Both the position numbers and the translations under genes were made by a program. DNA of 64,000 nt from Dawidia cretensis (GTDB taxonomy: Bacteria > Bacteroidota > Bacteroidia > Cytophagales > Cyclobacteriaceae), in NCBI RefSeq assembly GCF_018598175.1, contig NZ_JAHESE010000003.1:186001-250000 (forward strand), given 5' to 3'. The first letter of the stretch is position 1. Every line of letters begins with the position of its first letter. The notes under the pieces are model-generated. The model was not told where the DNA came from. It ran no database searches and worked only from the letters and a program-made list of their open reading frames with translations. Positions 52,823 to 61,852 of this stretch are shown piece by piece.

Positions 52823-54784
52823 ATGAGAAAATTACTTCTATCCCTGGCGGTGCTTTGCACAATGGCACACGCTTACGGAAACGTCAAGCTTCCGAAGATC
52901 TTCACCGATAACATGGTATTGCAGCGCAATAAGCCCATTCAGGTATGGGGCTGGGCTGATGCCGGCGAAAGTGTAACGGTACAGTTAAACAAACAATCCA
53001 AAAAGGTTAAGACTGACAAAGCGGGTAAGTGGACGGTCACCCTTGCTGCCGAAGCCGCCGGTGGCCCCTACGAAATGACCGTAAAAGGAAAAAACAGCCT
53101 TGCTGTAAAGAATATTTTAATAGGTGAGGTGTGGGTATGCTCCGGTCAGTCAAACATGGAATGGCCGCTGTCAGCTGCGAAAAATGCAACGCTGGAAATA
53201 CAGGCCGCCAACTTCCCGGAGATCCGTCAGTTCCTGGTACAAAAAGCCATTGCGTCTACGCCGCAGGCAGATGTGGCCGGTGGCGACTGGAAGTCGTGTA
53301 CGCCCGAGACCGCTGCTAACTTTACGGCTGTCGGCTACTTCTTTGCCCGCGACCTGTATAACAAGCTGCACGTGCCCATCGGCCTGATCCACACATCGTG
53401 GGGTGGTACGCACAGCGAGACATGGACCAGCCGCGAGGCCTTCGAGAAGAGCGAAGAGTTTAAGTCCATGATGGCGTCACTGCCCAGGATCGATCTCGAG
53501 TCGTATGCCGCCCAGCGTAAAGAGCGTACTACAACAAAGCTGAAAGAGATGAACATCGTCGTTCCGGCGACAAACGTAGCCGCCTGGAAGAATGCTGCTT
53601 TTGACGACCAATCGTGGCCCACCATGTCAATACCGGGTGCGTGGGAAAACCAACGCCTCGACGGTCTCGATGGCGTGGTATGGTTTCGCAGATCCTTTCA
53701 CGTGAGCGATGCCGACGCTGGTAGAGATGCCGTGCTGACCCTGGGCGCCATCGACGATATAGACGAGACCTTCATCAATGGTACATCGGTCGGTAAGACG
53801 GTGGGCTATGACCAGAAGAGAACATACCGCATTCCGGCAGGCTTGTTAAAAGCCGGCAAGAATGTCATTGCCGTACGCGTGGAGGATACCGGCGGTGGCG
53901 GTGGCCTGTGGGACGAACCGGCGGCATTGGCTATAACAACCGCTTCGGATACACGCACACCGCTGGCTGGTCCGTGGAAATTTTATGTCGAGCGCGTGGC
54001 CGATGGTGGTGGCTCTGTGGGGCCCAACAGCTTCCCGACGTTGCTGTTCAATGCTATGTTGAATCCGCTGATCCCCTATACCATCGCGGGTGCGATCTGG
54101 TATCAGGGCGAGTCCAATGCCGGCCGGGCGTATCAATACCGCACAGCCTTCCCGTTGATGATCAAGGACTGGCGCAGCCGTTGGGGACAAGGTGACTTCC
54201 CGTTCTACTTTGTGCAACTGGCTTCCTACGAGGCGTCCCGCGGCGCCAACCCCCCGGGCACCAGCGCCTGGGCTGAGCTGCGGGAGGCGCAACGCATGAC
54301 CCTGGCATTGCCCAACACGGGCATGGCGGTGACGACGGATGTTGGCGAAGCCTTTGACATTCACCCCCGTAACAAACAAGACGTAGGCAAGCGCCTGGCG
54401 GCTATTGCGCTGAACAAGGTATATACGCAGGGTAATGTATACTCGGGACCGTCGTATCAGGCGGTAAGGATTGAGGGGAACAAGGCTTTTGTGTCGTTTA
54501 CGGAAGTGGGCGGTGGCCTGGTGGTCCGGGATAAGTATGGTTATTTGCGCGGGTTTGAAGTGGCGGGAGAAGATAAGAAGTTTCATTATGCCAAGGCCTG
54601 GTTACAGGGCAACGAAGTAGTTGTTGCTTCGGACGAAGTGGCGAAGCCGGTGGCGGTGCGCTTTGGGTGGTCTGATAACCCGTGGGATGATAATCTTTAT
54701 AATAAGGAAGGTTTTCCGGCGTCGCCGTTCCGGACGGATACGTGGCGCGGTGTGACAGAGGGTCAGACATTTACATTTGAATGA
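52823..54784 (+). CDS. Sialate O-acetylesterase-like SGNH esterase
   Basis: 653 residues from the ATG at 52823, which starts a signal peptide (MRKLLLSLAVLCTMAHAYG); the open frame before it is Cys/Phe-rich and implausible. Domains: N-terminal beta-sandwich (~20-105: IFTDNMVLQRNKPIQVWGWA), SGNH esterase core with catalytic Ser in VWVCSGQSNMEWPL, an inserted jelly-roll (~245-380: GVVWFRRSFHV, AGKNVIAVRVEDTGGGGG), then PYTIAGAIWYQGESNAGRAY and FDIHPRNKQDVGKRLA with the catalytic Asp-x-x-His. It removes acetyl esters from glycans in the periplasm; sialic acid is only the family name, and xylan or other acetylated glycans are possible. Confidence 0.92.
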   Translation: MRKLLLSLAVLCTMAHAYGNVKLPKIFTDNMVLQRNKPIQVWGWADAGESVTVQLNKQSKKVKTDKAGKWTVTLAAEAAGGPYEMTVKGKNSLAVKNILIGEVWVCSGQSNMEWPLSAAKNATLEIQAANFPEIRQFLVQKAIASTPQADVAGGDWKSCTPETAANFTAVGYFFARDLYNKLHVPIGLIHTSWGGTHSETWTSREAFEKSEEFKSMMASLPRIDLESYAAQRKERTTTKLKEMNIVVPATNVAAWKNAAFDDQSWPTMSIPGAWENQRLDGLDGVVWFRRSFHVSDADAGRDAVLTLGAIDDIDETFINGTSVGKTVGYDQKRTYRIPAGLLKAGKNVIAVRVEDTGGGGGLWDEPAALAITTASDTRTPLAGPWKFYVERVADGGGSVGPNSFPTLLFNAMLNPLIPYTIAGAIWYQGESNAGRAYQYRTAFPLMIKDWRSRWGQGDFPFYFVQLASYEASRGANPPGTSAWAELREAQRMTLALPNTGMAVTTDVGEAFDIHPRNKQDVGKRLAAIALNKVYTQGNVYSGPSYQAVRIEGNKAFVSFTEVGGGLVVRDKYGYLRGFEVAGEDKKFHYAKAWLQGNEVVVASDEVAKPVAVRFGWSDNPWDDNLYNKEGFPASPFRTDTWRGVTEGQTFTFE

Positions 54785-54804
54785 CAGCACAAACTCCAAC
54801 GCAG

Positions 54805-54832
54805 CGGCCCTTTTTGTCTACAAAAAGGGCCG
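54805..54832 (+). terminator. Hairpin after the esterase gene
   Basis: CGGCCCTTTTTG-tcta-CAAAAAGGGCCG, perfect 12-bp stem, 20 bp after the esterase stop. The A/T half of the stem supplies a T-run to either strand. Confidence 0.8.
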
Positions 54833-54942
54833 TGCTGTTGGAACACTTTCCAGCTGTGGCAAGGTTTGTGATAGACGGTACTTGCCGCCGGGTTACAAGG
54901 CCTAAGGCGGTTGCATTAATGCTGCCAACTAAACTTTACCAC

Positions 54943-55656
54943 ATGAGACATGCTGTTTTATTGCTGTTGTTTGTTTGTATCGGGGGCTTCGCGCATGCGC
55001 AGCTGAACCTGGACAAGCTGAAGAAGACCCTGAAAGGAGGGGGGATGCCGACAACCGAAGAGGTTGCCGCCGGCCTCAAAGAAGCCCTCACCAATGGTGC
55101 CTCGAAGGGATCGGACCTGGTGTCGCAAGCCGACGGCTATTTTAAAAATGCCGAAATTAAAATTCCTTTTCCGCCGGAAGTAAAACAAGTCGAGACCAAG
55201 CTGCGCCAGGTAGGCATGGGCGCTCAGGTCGATAAATTTGTCCTCGCCCTCAACCGCGGTGCTGAGGAAGCTGCCAAGGAGGCCAAGCCCATCTTTGTGT
55301 CGGCGATCAAGCAGATGACCGTTCAGGACGCCTGGAGTATCCTGAAAGGCGAAGACGACGCTGCGACGCAGTACCTCGACAAAACAACGTCGCCGGAGCT
55401 TACTACCAGGTTCAAGCCCATTATCCAGTCGGCGTTGCAGAAGGTTAGCGCTACCAAGTATTATGCAGACCTGGTCAATGCATATAACAAACTGCCGATG
55501 GTGCAGAAGGTGAATCCGAATTTGGATGACTATGCTACTGAGAAAGCTATCGATGGACTGTTCGTGATGGTGGCGAAGGAGGAGAAGAATATCCGCGATG
55601 ATCCGGGCGCACGGACAACGGATTTGTTGAAGAAGGTATTTGGGGCGCAGAAGTAG
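54943..55656 (+). CDS. DUF4197 protein, exported
   Basis: 237 residues from the ATG at 54943; the signal peptide MRHAVLLLLFVCIGGFAHA marks the start. The whole mature chain matches DUF4197: EEVAAGLKEALTNGASKGS, IKIPFPPEVKQVETKLRQVG, VDKFVLALNRGAEEAAKEAK, PIFVSAIKQMTVQDAWSIL, KGEDDAATQYLDKTTS and YATEKAIDGLFVMVAKEE. It is all-alpha and periplasmic; the function of the family is unknown. It is monocistronic between two terminator hairpins. Confidence 0.93.
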   Translation: MRHAVLLLLFVCIGGFAHAQLNLDKLKKTLKGGGMPTTEEVAAGLKEALTNGASKGSDLVSQADGYFKNAEIKIPFPPEVKQVETKLRQVGMGAQVDKFVLALNRGAEEAAKEAKPIFVSAIKQMTVQDAWSILKGEDDAATQYLDKTTSPELTTRFKPIIQSALQKVSATKYYADLVNAYNKLPMVQKVNPNLDDYATEKAIDGLFVMVAKEEKNIRDDPGARTTDLLKKVFGAQK

Positions 55657-55684
55657 TTCTGTCTGAAATGACGCATATGAAAGG

Positions 55685-55716
55685 GCCGTCTCGTAACTGA
55701 GATGGCTTTTCTTTTC
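55685..55716 (+). terminator. Terminator of the DUF4197 gene
   Basis: GCCGTCTC-gtaact-GAGATGGC, 8-bp stem with one G-U pair, followed by TTTTCTTTT, 28 bp after the stop codon. Confidence 0.82.
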
Positions 55717-55801
55717 CACGATATCGTGTAAGTGGTATTTTGTCTTCAGAAGAAGGTGGCTATCTTTAACCGTTGCTGAATCGATTAACTAGCCACGATC
55801 T

Positions 55802-58048
55802 ATGCTATCAAACCTGATTACACGCCGCACGGCCGCAGGCATAAGTGCTGCTTTACTTCTCGCCCTTACATCGTATGGCCAGGCGCCATTGTCCTGGGTC
55901 GACCCGCGCGTCGGCAACGTCGGCCATTTGCTGGAGCCTACGCGCCCTACGGCGCAACTGCCTAACCAGGCCATACGCTCGTACCCCGGAAGAAAAGATC
56001 ACCTTGATCCGCAGATCAGCACATTCCCCCTGTCGTTGGTCTCACACCGGCAGGGACACCTGTTTGGCATCATGCCCTACACCGGCGCGGCCATGGCTAT
56101 GGCCACACCACCGCGTGCCACGTGGGACCCCGAGAATGAAGTATTGACGCCATACTATTATTCTGAATGGCTGGACCAGGAAGAGATTGAGATCGCTTTT
56201 GTACCCGGCGCCAAGACTGGGCATTTTCGTATAGTTTTCCCCGCAGGCACCACCAAGAATGTATTCCTGCAGATCAGCCAGGGGGGTGCCTGGCAACGGG
56301 TATCAGATCGTGCCGTTTCGGGTACCGAGCAAGTGAAAGGCATGACGGCCTGGGTATACGGTGAATTCAGCAAGCCCGGTGTATATGCCGCGTGTCGCGA
56401 GACCACCGGCAAAGGCCAGGCGTGTATGTCGTGGGCAGAGACCGGTGCGAGCGTGATCGAGTTTAAATATGCAATATCGTTTATCAGCGCAGAGCAGGCC
56501 CGCAAGAACCTCGCAAAAGAACAACCTGCGTGGGACTTCGACGGCGATAAACAACGTGCGCAGAAGGCATGGGAGGGTGTATTAAACCAGATTGAGGTAA
56601 AGGGCGGCACCGACAGGATGAAGCGCACGTTCTATACGGCGCTCTACCGCTGTCAGGAACGCATGGTCAATATTACCGAAGACGGTAAATATTATAGCCA
56701 TTACGACAAACGCATCCACGACGATAGCCGTCCGTTCTATGTGGACGATTGGGTATGGGATACGTATCTCGCGCACCACCCGCTGCGCACGATTCTGAAC
56801 CCTGCCCAGGAAGCAGACATGATCGCGTCGTATCTGAAAATGTACCAACAGAGTGGCTGGCTGCCGACGTTCCCGTTGTTGTGGGGCGACAATCCGTGCA
56901 TGAATGGATTCCACTCGACCATCACGCTGCTCGATGCCTATCGCAAGGGTATTCAGCCATTTGACTTGCCGCTGGCCTATGAAGCAGCGAAAAAGAATGC
57001 CACACAGGCGACCATGTTGCCCTGGCGTAATGGGCCGGCATGCTCATTGGATTCGTTCTATCACCAGAAAGGATATTATCCCGCCCTGCATCCCGGTGAA
57101 AAGGAAACGGTAGGGGAGGTGCATTCGTTCGAGCGCAGGCAGGCCGTGGCGATTACGCTGGGCCATAGCTATGACGATTGGGCGCTCTCGCAGCTTGCCG
57201 TGGCGGCAAAACACAAAGACGATCAAGCGCTCTTCTTGAAACGATCGGCAAACTACCAGAATCTGTACCAGGCCGAGAAAGGATTCTTCATGCCGAAAGA
57301 TGCCAACGGCAAATGGATCGACATCGACCCGACCTTCGACGGCGGCATGGGTGGCCGTGACTATTACGATGAGAACAACGGCTGGACCTACCTGTGGCAA
57401 GTGCAGCAAGACATTCCCGGCCTGATGACGCTGATGGGGGGCAAGCAAGCCTTTGAAGCACGCCTGGATCAACTGTTCCAGGAAGGCCTGGGCCGGAGTA
57501 AATACGAGCTGTGGGCGAAATTTCCCGACTTCACCGGTATCGTCGGCCAATATTCCATGGGCAATGAGCCGAGCTTCCATATTCCCTATCTATACAATTT
57601 TACCGGCGCACCGTGGAAGACGCAGAAGCGTATCCGCATGCTGCTCAACACCTGGTTCCCCGATAATATCTTCGGTATACCCGGTGACGAAGACGGTGGT
57701 GGCATGTCGGCCTTCGTGGTATTCTCCTGCATGGGCTTTTATCCCATTGTACCAGGCCTTCCGTTGTATACCATCGGCAGCCCGGTATTTGAAAAGACGA
57801 CGATTCACCTGCCCAACGGAAAAGACTTTCAGGTGGATGCCCCCGGCTGCAGCGAGCAGAACAAGTTTATCCAGGAAGCATACCTGAATGGCAAACGCCT
57901 GGACGGACCGTGGATGACGCACACCGACATTGTACAGGGCGGTGTATTAAAGCTGGTCATGGGGCCTCGCGCGAATAAGACATGGGGTGCAAACGTAGAT
58001 GTCAATCGCATCTTACAGCAAGCCACGCTGGCAGCGCCGGCCCGGTAG
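55802..58048 (+). CDS. Glycoside hydrolase family 92 alpha-mannosidase
   Basis: 748 residues with a signal peptide (ISAALLLALTSYGQ). N-terminal beta-sandwich (~28-260: WVDPRVGNVGHL, PFSL-type segment QISTFPLSLVSHRQG). (alpha/alpha)6 domain: FYTALYRCQERMVNITEDG, VDDWVWDTYLAHHPL, GDNPCMNGFHSTITLLDAYR, YDENNGWTYLWQVQQDIP, GNEPSFHIPYLYNFTGAPW and GDEDGGGMSAFVVFSCMGFY. The acidic residues in G-D-E-D and the preceding G-N-E-P segment are expected at the Ca-dependent active site. GH92 enzymes are inverting exo-alpha-mannosidases acting on mannan or N-glycans. This gene stands alone rather than in a PUL. Confidence 0.94.
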   Translation: MLSNLITRRTAAGISAALLLALTSYGQAPLSWVDPRVGNVGHLLEPTRPTAQLPNQAIRSYPGRKDHLDPQISTFPLSLVSHRQGHLFGIMPYTGAAMAMATPPRATWDPENEVLTPYYYSEWLDQEEIEIAFVPGAKTGHFRIVFPAGTTKNVFLQISQGGAWQRVSDRAVSGTEQVKGMTAWVYGEFSKPGVYAACRETTGKGQACMSWAETGASVIEFKYAISFISAEQARKNLAKEQPAWDFDGDKQRAQKAWEGVLNQIEVKGGTDRMKRTFYTALYRCQERMVNITEDGKYYSHYDKRIHDDSRPFYVDDWVWDTYLAHHPLRTILNPAQEADMIASYLKMYQQSGWLPTFPLLWGDNPCMNGFHSTITLLDAYRKGIQPFDLPLAYEAAKKNATQATMLPWRNGPACSLDSFYHQKGYYPALHPGEKETVGEVHSFERRQAVAITLGHSYDDWALSQLAVAAKHKDDQALFLKRSANYQNLYQAEKGFFMPKDANGKWIDIDPTFDGGMGGRDYYDENNGWTYLWQVQQDIPGLMTLMGGKQAFEARLDQLFQEGLGRSKYELWAKFPDFTGIVGQYSMGNEPSFHIPYLYNFTGAPWKTQKRIRMLLNTWFPDNIFGIPGDEDGGGMSAFVVFSCMGFYPIVPGLPLYTIGSPVFEKTTIHLPNGKDFQVDAPGCSEQNKFIQEAYLNGKRLDGPWMTHTDIVQGGVLKLVMGPRANKTWGANVDVNRILQQATLAAPAR

Positions 58049-58070
58049 CACAATATTTACACGTGAATAA

Positions 58071-58101
58071 AAAAAGGGTGCTCTTAGAAGGCACCCTTTT
58101 T
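58071..58101. terminator. Bidirectional terminator between GH92 and the S41 protease
   Basis: AAAAAGGGTGC-tcttagaag-GCACCCTTTTT, perfect 11-bp stem, between convergent genes: 22 bp after the GH92 stop and 20 bp past the S41 stop. Runs of A and T on the arms give a T-tract in both directions. Confidence 0.92.
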
Positions 58102-58121
58102 AGTATACTTACGCTGATCGG

Positions 58122-59543
58122 TTACGGTCGGTTCAATGCCCGTACCGCGCGATCATCCACGGTTAGCTGGAAGCTTCGCTTCTTACGATCAAGCGAGTGC
58201 GCTACCAGCGGACGGTCTACCAGGCCGGTACGGCCGATCGTACCGCTTCCTGTGATTTGGCCAATCGCTTTGGCCAGCAGGGGTTCACGTGCGTCGCCGA
58301 ACGGGTACAGGATAAAGTCGTTGTCGGGGTCTACGATGTTGGGGTAGAAGCCGCCGTCGTAGTCAGATTGGTTCAGTGAATTATATACTTTTACGACGAT
58401 GGGCTGCATGCCCCACGTGTTCGTGGCATCTGTGTCGTCGTAAAGGGAAGTGGAACCAACGTTCTTGCCATACGTTGTGTCACCCACCAGGAATACGTCC
58501 ATATAGGGACGCAGACCGTTGATGATCAGCTCGCTGGCAGAGGCGGTGCGTGAGCCGGTCAGGATAAAGAGCCGTTTGTTCTGCAGCAGATTGCCCACGT
58601 TGGCCGCTTTGTCTGTGAAGTTGACAGTGAGTATGTCTTCGCCAAGACCCGGTTCGTTGAGGATCTGTTGCTCTATATCGTCGTTGTATTCTTTTGTCAT
58701 GAAGACTTTCGTGTTATTGACGTCTGCACCGAGCAGGCTGGCCAGGTTAAGAGCCGATACTTCAGAGCCGCCGCTGTTAAACCGCAAGTCGAGTACAAGG
58801 TCCGTTATACCGGCTGTTTTAAAGCCGTTGATGATCGATTCCATTTCGGTATCGTACTCGTTGCCATCGCTCTGGCCCGAGGCAAAGAAATTATAGACGT
58901 AGTAGCCGATCTTGTGCTCACCGGTTTCAATGACGGCGTGCAGGTAGTTCGGGTTTTCGTGGTACTCCTGGGGGGTGAGTGAAACAGTGGCGGGATCGCT
59001 CAGGCTTTCATTCTCCACATCCATGGCGCGATACGTCAGTGTATGATTTTCACTTAGGGCCGACAACAAGGTTTGGTAGTTTGAAATGGTGATCTGCGTA
59101 TTGTTGATGTGCGTGATGACATCGCCGCGTTTCAGCCCGGCGTTTTTAGCGGGTGAGCTCGGTTTGATATACAGTATCTGCGCAATCACATTGTTGTTCG
59201 TGTTGCTTTCGCGGTAGAGGGCATATTCGTAGCCGGCTTCTTTACTGATGCCTTGCAGCGAGTTCAACAGCTCCAGGTAGTTGTCCTGGATCCACGAGAA
59301 GCGATCGCCATCGTATAACAACGAGCTGAAATACTCATCGGGCGCGAGGTTCTTGTTGGTGTTCGTGGGGAGCTCGTCATTCCACAGATACCAGTCTTGC
59401 ATGTTCGTCAGGATCCAGTCGTTGACGTGCCGGTTGTTGGCGGAGGCATTGCTGTCATCATCGTCTTTACAGGCTACGGCCAAAAGCAACAACGCACAGC
59501 AGGCCAGCAGGGCACCGGGGCGCAGAAATTTGAATGTTTGCAT
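58122..59543 (-). CDS. S41-family (C-terminal-processing-type) protease lipoprotein
   Basis: 473 residues from the ATG at 59543. Leader LACCALLLLAVAC with acylated Cys25 followed by an Asp-rich stretch. Order: an N-terminal S41 extension (NRHVNDWILTNMQDWYLWND), a PDZ-like region (~115-205: NAGLKRGDVITHINNTQI), then the S41 core with DLRFNSGGSEVSALNLAS, GSRTASASELIINGL (catalytic Ser in A-S-A-S-E) and GDTTYGKNVGS (catalytic Lys). It cleaves periplasmic or surface proteins; the substrate is unknown. It converges with the GH92 gene on a shared terminator. Confidence 0.93.
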   Translation of the reverse strand: MQTFKFLRPGALLACCALLLLAVACKDDDDSNASANNRHVNDWILTNMQDWYLWNDELPTNTNKNLAPDEYFSSLLYDGDRFSWIQDNYLELLNSLQGISKEAGYEYALYRESNTNNNVIAQILYIKPSSPAKNAGLKRGDVITHINNTQITISNYQTLLSALSENHTLTYRAMDVENESLSDPATVSLTPQEYHENPNYLHAVIETGEHKIGYYVYNFFASGQSDGNEYDTEMESIINGFKTAGITDLVLDLRFNSGGSEVSALNLASLLGADVNNTKVFMTKEYNDDIEQQILNEPGLGEDILTVNFTDKAANVGNLLQNKRLFILTGSRTASASELIINGLRPYMDVFLVGDTTYGKNVGSTSLYDDTDATNTWGMQPIVVKVYNSLNQSDYDGGFYPNIVDPDNDFILYPFGDAREPLLAKAIGQITGSGTIGRTGLVDRPLVAHSLDRKKRSFQLTVDDRAVRALNRP

Positions 59544-59731
59544 GGAAGTTCTCTTGAAATATTGAAACAATAACGTCACAATGATACGGTTTTATACGTT
59601 TCGGGGTTTATTCTTGTCTACGGAAAATGCGGGTTTGTCGCCTGAAATACAGCGACATGCAAAAAAGATCCTCCGGCGGCGGCAATATTTTAGAAACTAC
59701 GAACGTCTAAAATGCGTTATCCCGAGTGTTT

Positions 59732-60376
59732 ATGCCTAAATCTCTATTATCGGCTCTCTTACTTATTTACCCCATGCAATTCGTTGCCGCCCAGGAAGAC
59801 TGGAAGCTACGTGACGAAAAGGAGGGTATTAAGATCTACATGCGCTCGGTGGCGGGCTCTGACATTAAAGCGTTAAAGGTATCGTTTTCGATTCAGGCGA
59901 CAATGTCCCAGATGGCGGCGGTCATTCTGGATGTAGCCACTACCGATCAATGGGTATATAGCACCAGGAGCTGCACGCTGCTCAAGCAAATCTCGCCACA
60001 AGAGGTTGTATACCATTCGGAGATCAATGTGCCCTGGCCGGCCAGTAACCGCGACTTCATCGCACGGATTCATGTCACGCAAGACCCCGTGACGCGTATC
60101 ATGACCGTTGAGTCGTTTAACGAACCCAGCTATGTTCCCGAGAAGAATGGCGTTGTACGGGTGCCACACGCCGACGGGAAGTGGACCATCCGGCCGGTGG
60201 CATCATCGCAGTTGCAGGTAGAATATATGTTGCATATTGATCCGGGAGGCGCCATTCCGGCATGGCTCATCAATCTGTTTGCTACGAAGGGGCCGTTTGA
60301 AAGCTTTCGAAACATGCGGGAACACATTCGTAAGCCTGCATACCAGCGTGTACACATCCCGTTTGTTACCGATTGA
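59732..60376 (+). CDS. START-domain protein, exported
   Basis: 214 residues from the ATG at 59732 (a GTG 6 bp upstream is also in frame). Signal peptide LLSALLLIYPMQFVAAQ. The mature chain is a START-like helix-grip domain: EDWKLRDEKEGIKIYMRS, VILDVATTDQWVYSTRSC, VVYHSEINVPWPASNRDFIA, ESFNEPSYVPEKNGVVRV and IPAWLINLFATKGPFESFRN, the latter as the C-terminal lid helix. It probably binds a lipid or hydrophobic ligand in the periplasm. It converges with the receiver gene at 60386, only 9 bp apart. Confidence 0.9.
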   Translation: MPKSLLSALLLIYPMQFVAAQEDWKLRDEKEGIKIYMRSVAGSDIKALKVSFSIQATMSQMAAVILDVATTDQWVYSTRSCTLLKQISPQEVVYHSEINVPWPASNRDFIARIHVTQDPVTRIMTVESFNEPSYVPEKNGVVRVPHADGKWTIRPVASSQLQVEYMLHIDPGGAIPAWLINLFATKGPFESFRNMREHIRKPAYQRVHIPFVTD

Positions 60377-60385
60377 CCCTACATC

Positions 60386-60835
60386 TCAGTGGGGGTTGAG
60401 CACAAAGTCCGAAAAGGTGGGGAAATACATCACCTTCCTCCAGTCAATGGTCAGAATGCGCTCGAGAATGGTTTTAAGCTCATCAAACGACGAGGGCTTG
60501 ATAGCGTATAGATTCGAACCTTCGCGGTAACAAAACTCGATCGTTCGAAGGTCGTCGAGTGACGAGTAAACAATAATCGGAAGGGAGTCGTATTTTTTAT
60601 TTGCGCGTATTTCCCGCAGACATTGCTGCCCATCTTTACACGGCATGAGCATGTCCAGAAAGAGTATATCGGGTACTTTCTCGTCGAGGAGCTTCATCAG
60701 CAGCTCGCCGTTTTCCGCCCGTGTCAGGAGCACCGTCAGGGGTACCTGTTGAATCGCCACCGAAAATATATAGTAATCCTCGTTGTCGTCTTCTGCCAGT
60801 AGAACGTGGGTCGTATTGGCGCCGGAAAGGTTCAT
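60386..60835 (-). CDS. Single-domain response regulator, Rcp1-like
   Basis: 149 residues. Receiver of the Rcp1-like group common as partners of Bacteroidota hybrid or phytochrome-type kinases: HVLLAEDDNEDYYIFSVAI, phospho-acceptor Asp61 in DILFLDMLMPCKDGQQ, Ser-Ser in PIIVYSSLDDL, and Lys in LYAIKPSSFDEL, with an extra ~20-residue C-terminal tail. No output domain. It is divergent from the pseudo-receiver gene at 61065 with a 229-bp gap and may be the phosphate acceptor for the DHp protein at 61852; that link is inference. Confidence 0.92.
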   Translation of the reverse strand: MNLSGANTTHVLLAEDDNEDYYIFSVAIQQVPLTVLLTRAENGELLMKLLDEKVPDILFLDMLMPCKDGQQCLREIRANKKYDSLPIIVYSSLDDLRTIEFCYREGSNLYAIKPSSFDELKTILERILTIDWRKVMYFPTFSDFVLNPH

Positions 60836-61064
60836 ATTCTTCTGTTTACAGGCTAGATATTGATTGTCAACGTATTAACAAAAAACAAACCATACTTGGT
60901 CACAAAAAAGGGGTATTTAACCCGAAAGTCAAACTATTATTTTGAATAATCGGGCAATTTATATTAACCGGTATGCCTGAGATCGATTCCTGGACCTGAC
61001 GGTTTCGTTAATTTTCTAAAGATCCGTTAACTTTAGCCGCTTTTTTTGTAGACCGGCTTACCCA

Positions 61065-61379
61065 ATGGCGCCTCGCAAGCATATCGTTTTATTGTGTGAT
61101 GATCCTGCCAGAGCACAACGCGCGCAACAGATGTTGGAGGGCGTGCCGGTGTGTGCTACCGTAGAGGTTGCGGGCGATCTTTTCCATTTGCGGCGCCTGC
61201 TCGCCGTACGCATACCCGATGTCATCGTCCTATATCCTGACCCCCAGTCTTCTCCTAGCATGCACTATATAAAGGACTTACGCAAGGATATTTATGCTGA
61301 CGGTATCCCTGTTTTCATATACCCCGTGCTGCCGGATGCACACGAGCTGGTCCGGATGCTTACTCACCTCCATCCATAG
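61065..61379 (+). CDS. Pseudo-receiver domain protein
   Basis: 104 residues. The secondary-structure pattern is that of a receiver (HIVLLCDDPARAQRAQQML, IPDVIVLYPDPQSSPS, IKDLRKDIYADGIPVFIYPV, AHELVRMLTHL). The acidic pair Asp12-Asp13 is kept, but the phospho-acceptor position in the DVIVL strand is Tyr57, the Thr/Ser strand reads FIYPV and the conserved Lys is absent. It therefore cannot be phosphorylated in the usual way and may act as a phosphorylation-independent partner. A T-rich block (TTTTTTT at 61041) precedes it. Family call from fold pattern only. Confidence 0.75.
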   Translation: MAPRKHIVLLCDDPARAQRAQQMLEGVPVCATVEVAGDLFHLRRLLAVRIPDVIVLYPDPQSSPSMHYIKDLRKDIYADGIPVFIYPVLPDAHELVRMLTHLHP

Positions 61380-61504
61380 TTGCTCTGCCTAACGTCACCG
61401 ATACGGTGCGGGATCATAATTTTTTAGTAGCCCATTTCCTAAATCCTATACATATGTCTATTATAAATGTATATTAGGCCCGCGCTAATGCAAAATGTCA
61501 GTCT

Positions 61505-61852
61505 ATGGTTAAAGGGAATGGATTAAAATACTCCATCGATCTTTCATTCGAAGAAATCAAATTACCACCCTTCCAGGAGATTCTCATCCTGGGTAAAAAC
61601 TCTCAGCACGGTAAGATCGGTATATCGAAGTCGTTTGATATGCTTGTTCCTAATGGTTTCGAGCTGGTGGAAGTCGGCCATCCGTTGGTAGAGGCTGTCT
61701 TTGTTAACAAACGCATCTTATCCAAGATGCCGAAGGAGAAGGTCATCGATATACTCGACGACAAGGTCTTTCCCTTTGTGTCCGAAGGCGAGCTGCTGAA
61801 GGTTGACTTTCGGGTCACGATCTCCTATTCCAACATCGAACAGGAGTTCTGA
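61505..61852 (+). CDS. Unknown 115-residue protein coupled to the CBS-PAS gene
   Basis: MVKGNGLKYSIDLSFEEIKL, PPFQEILILGKNSQHGKIGI, VEAVFVNKRILSKMPKEKV and LLKVDFRVTISYSNIEQEF are its main stretches: an alternating beta/alpha pattern, no signal peptide or membrane span. I recognise no family. Its stop overlaps the next start (TGATG), so translation of the two is probably coupled and the products used in fixed ratio. A role as a partner or sensor subunit of the CBS-PAS protein is inference. Confidence 0.78.
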   Translation: MVKGNGLKYSIDLSFEEIKLPPFQEILILGKNSQHGKIGISKSFDMLVPNGFELVEVGHPLVEAVFVNKRILSKMPKEKVIDILDDKVFPFVSEGELLKVDFRVTISYSNIEQEF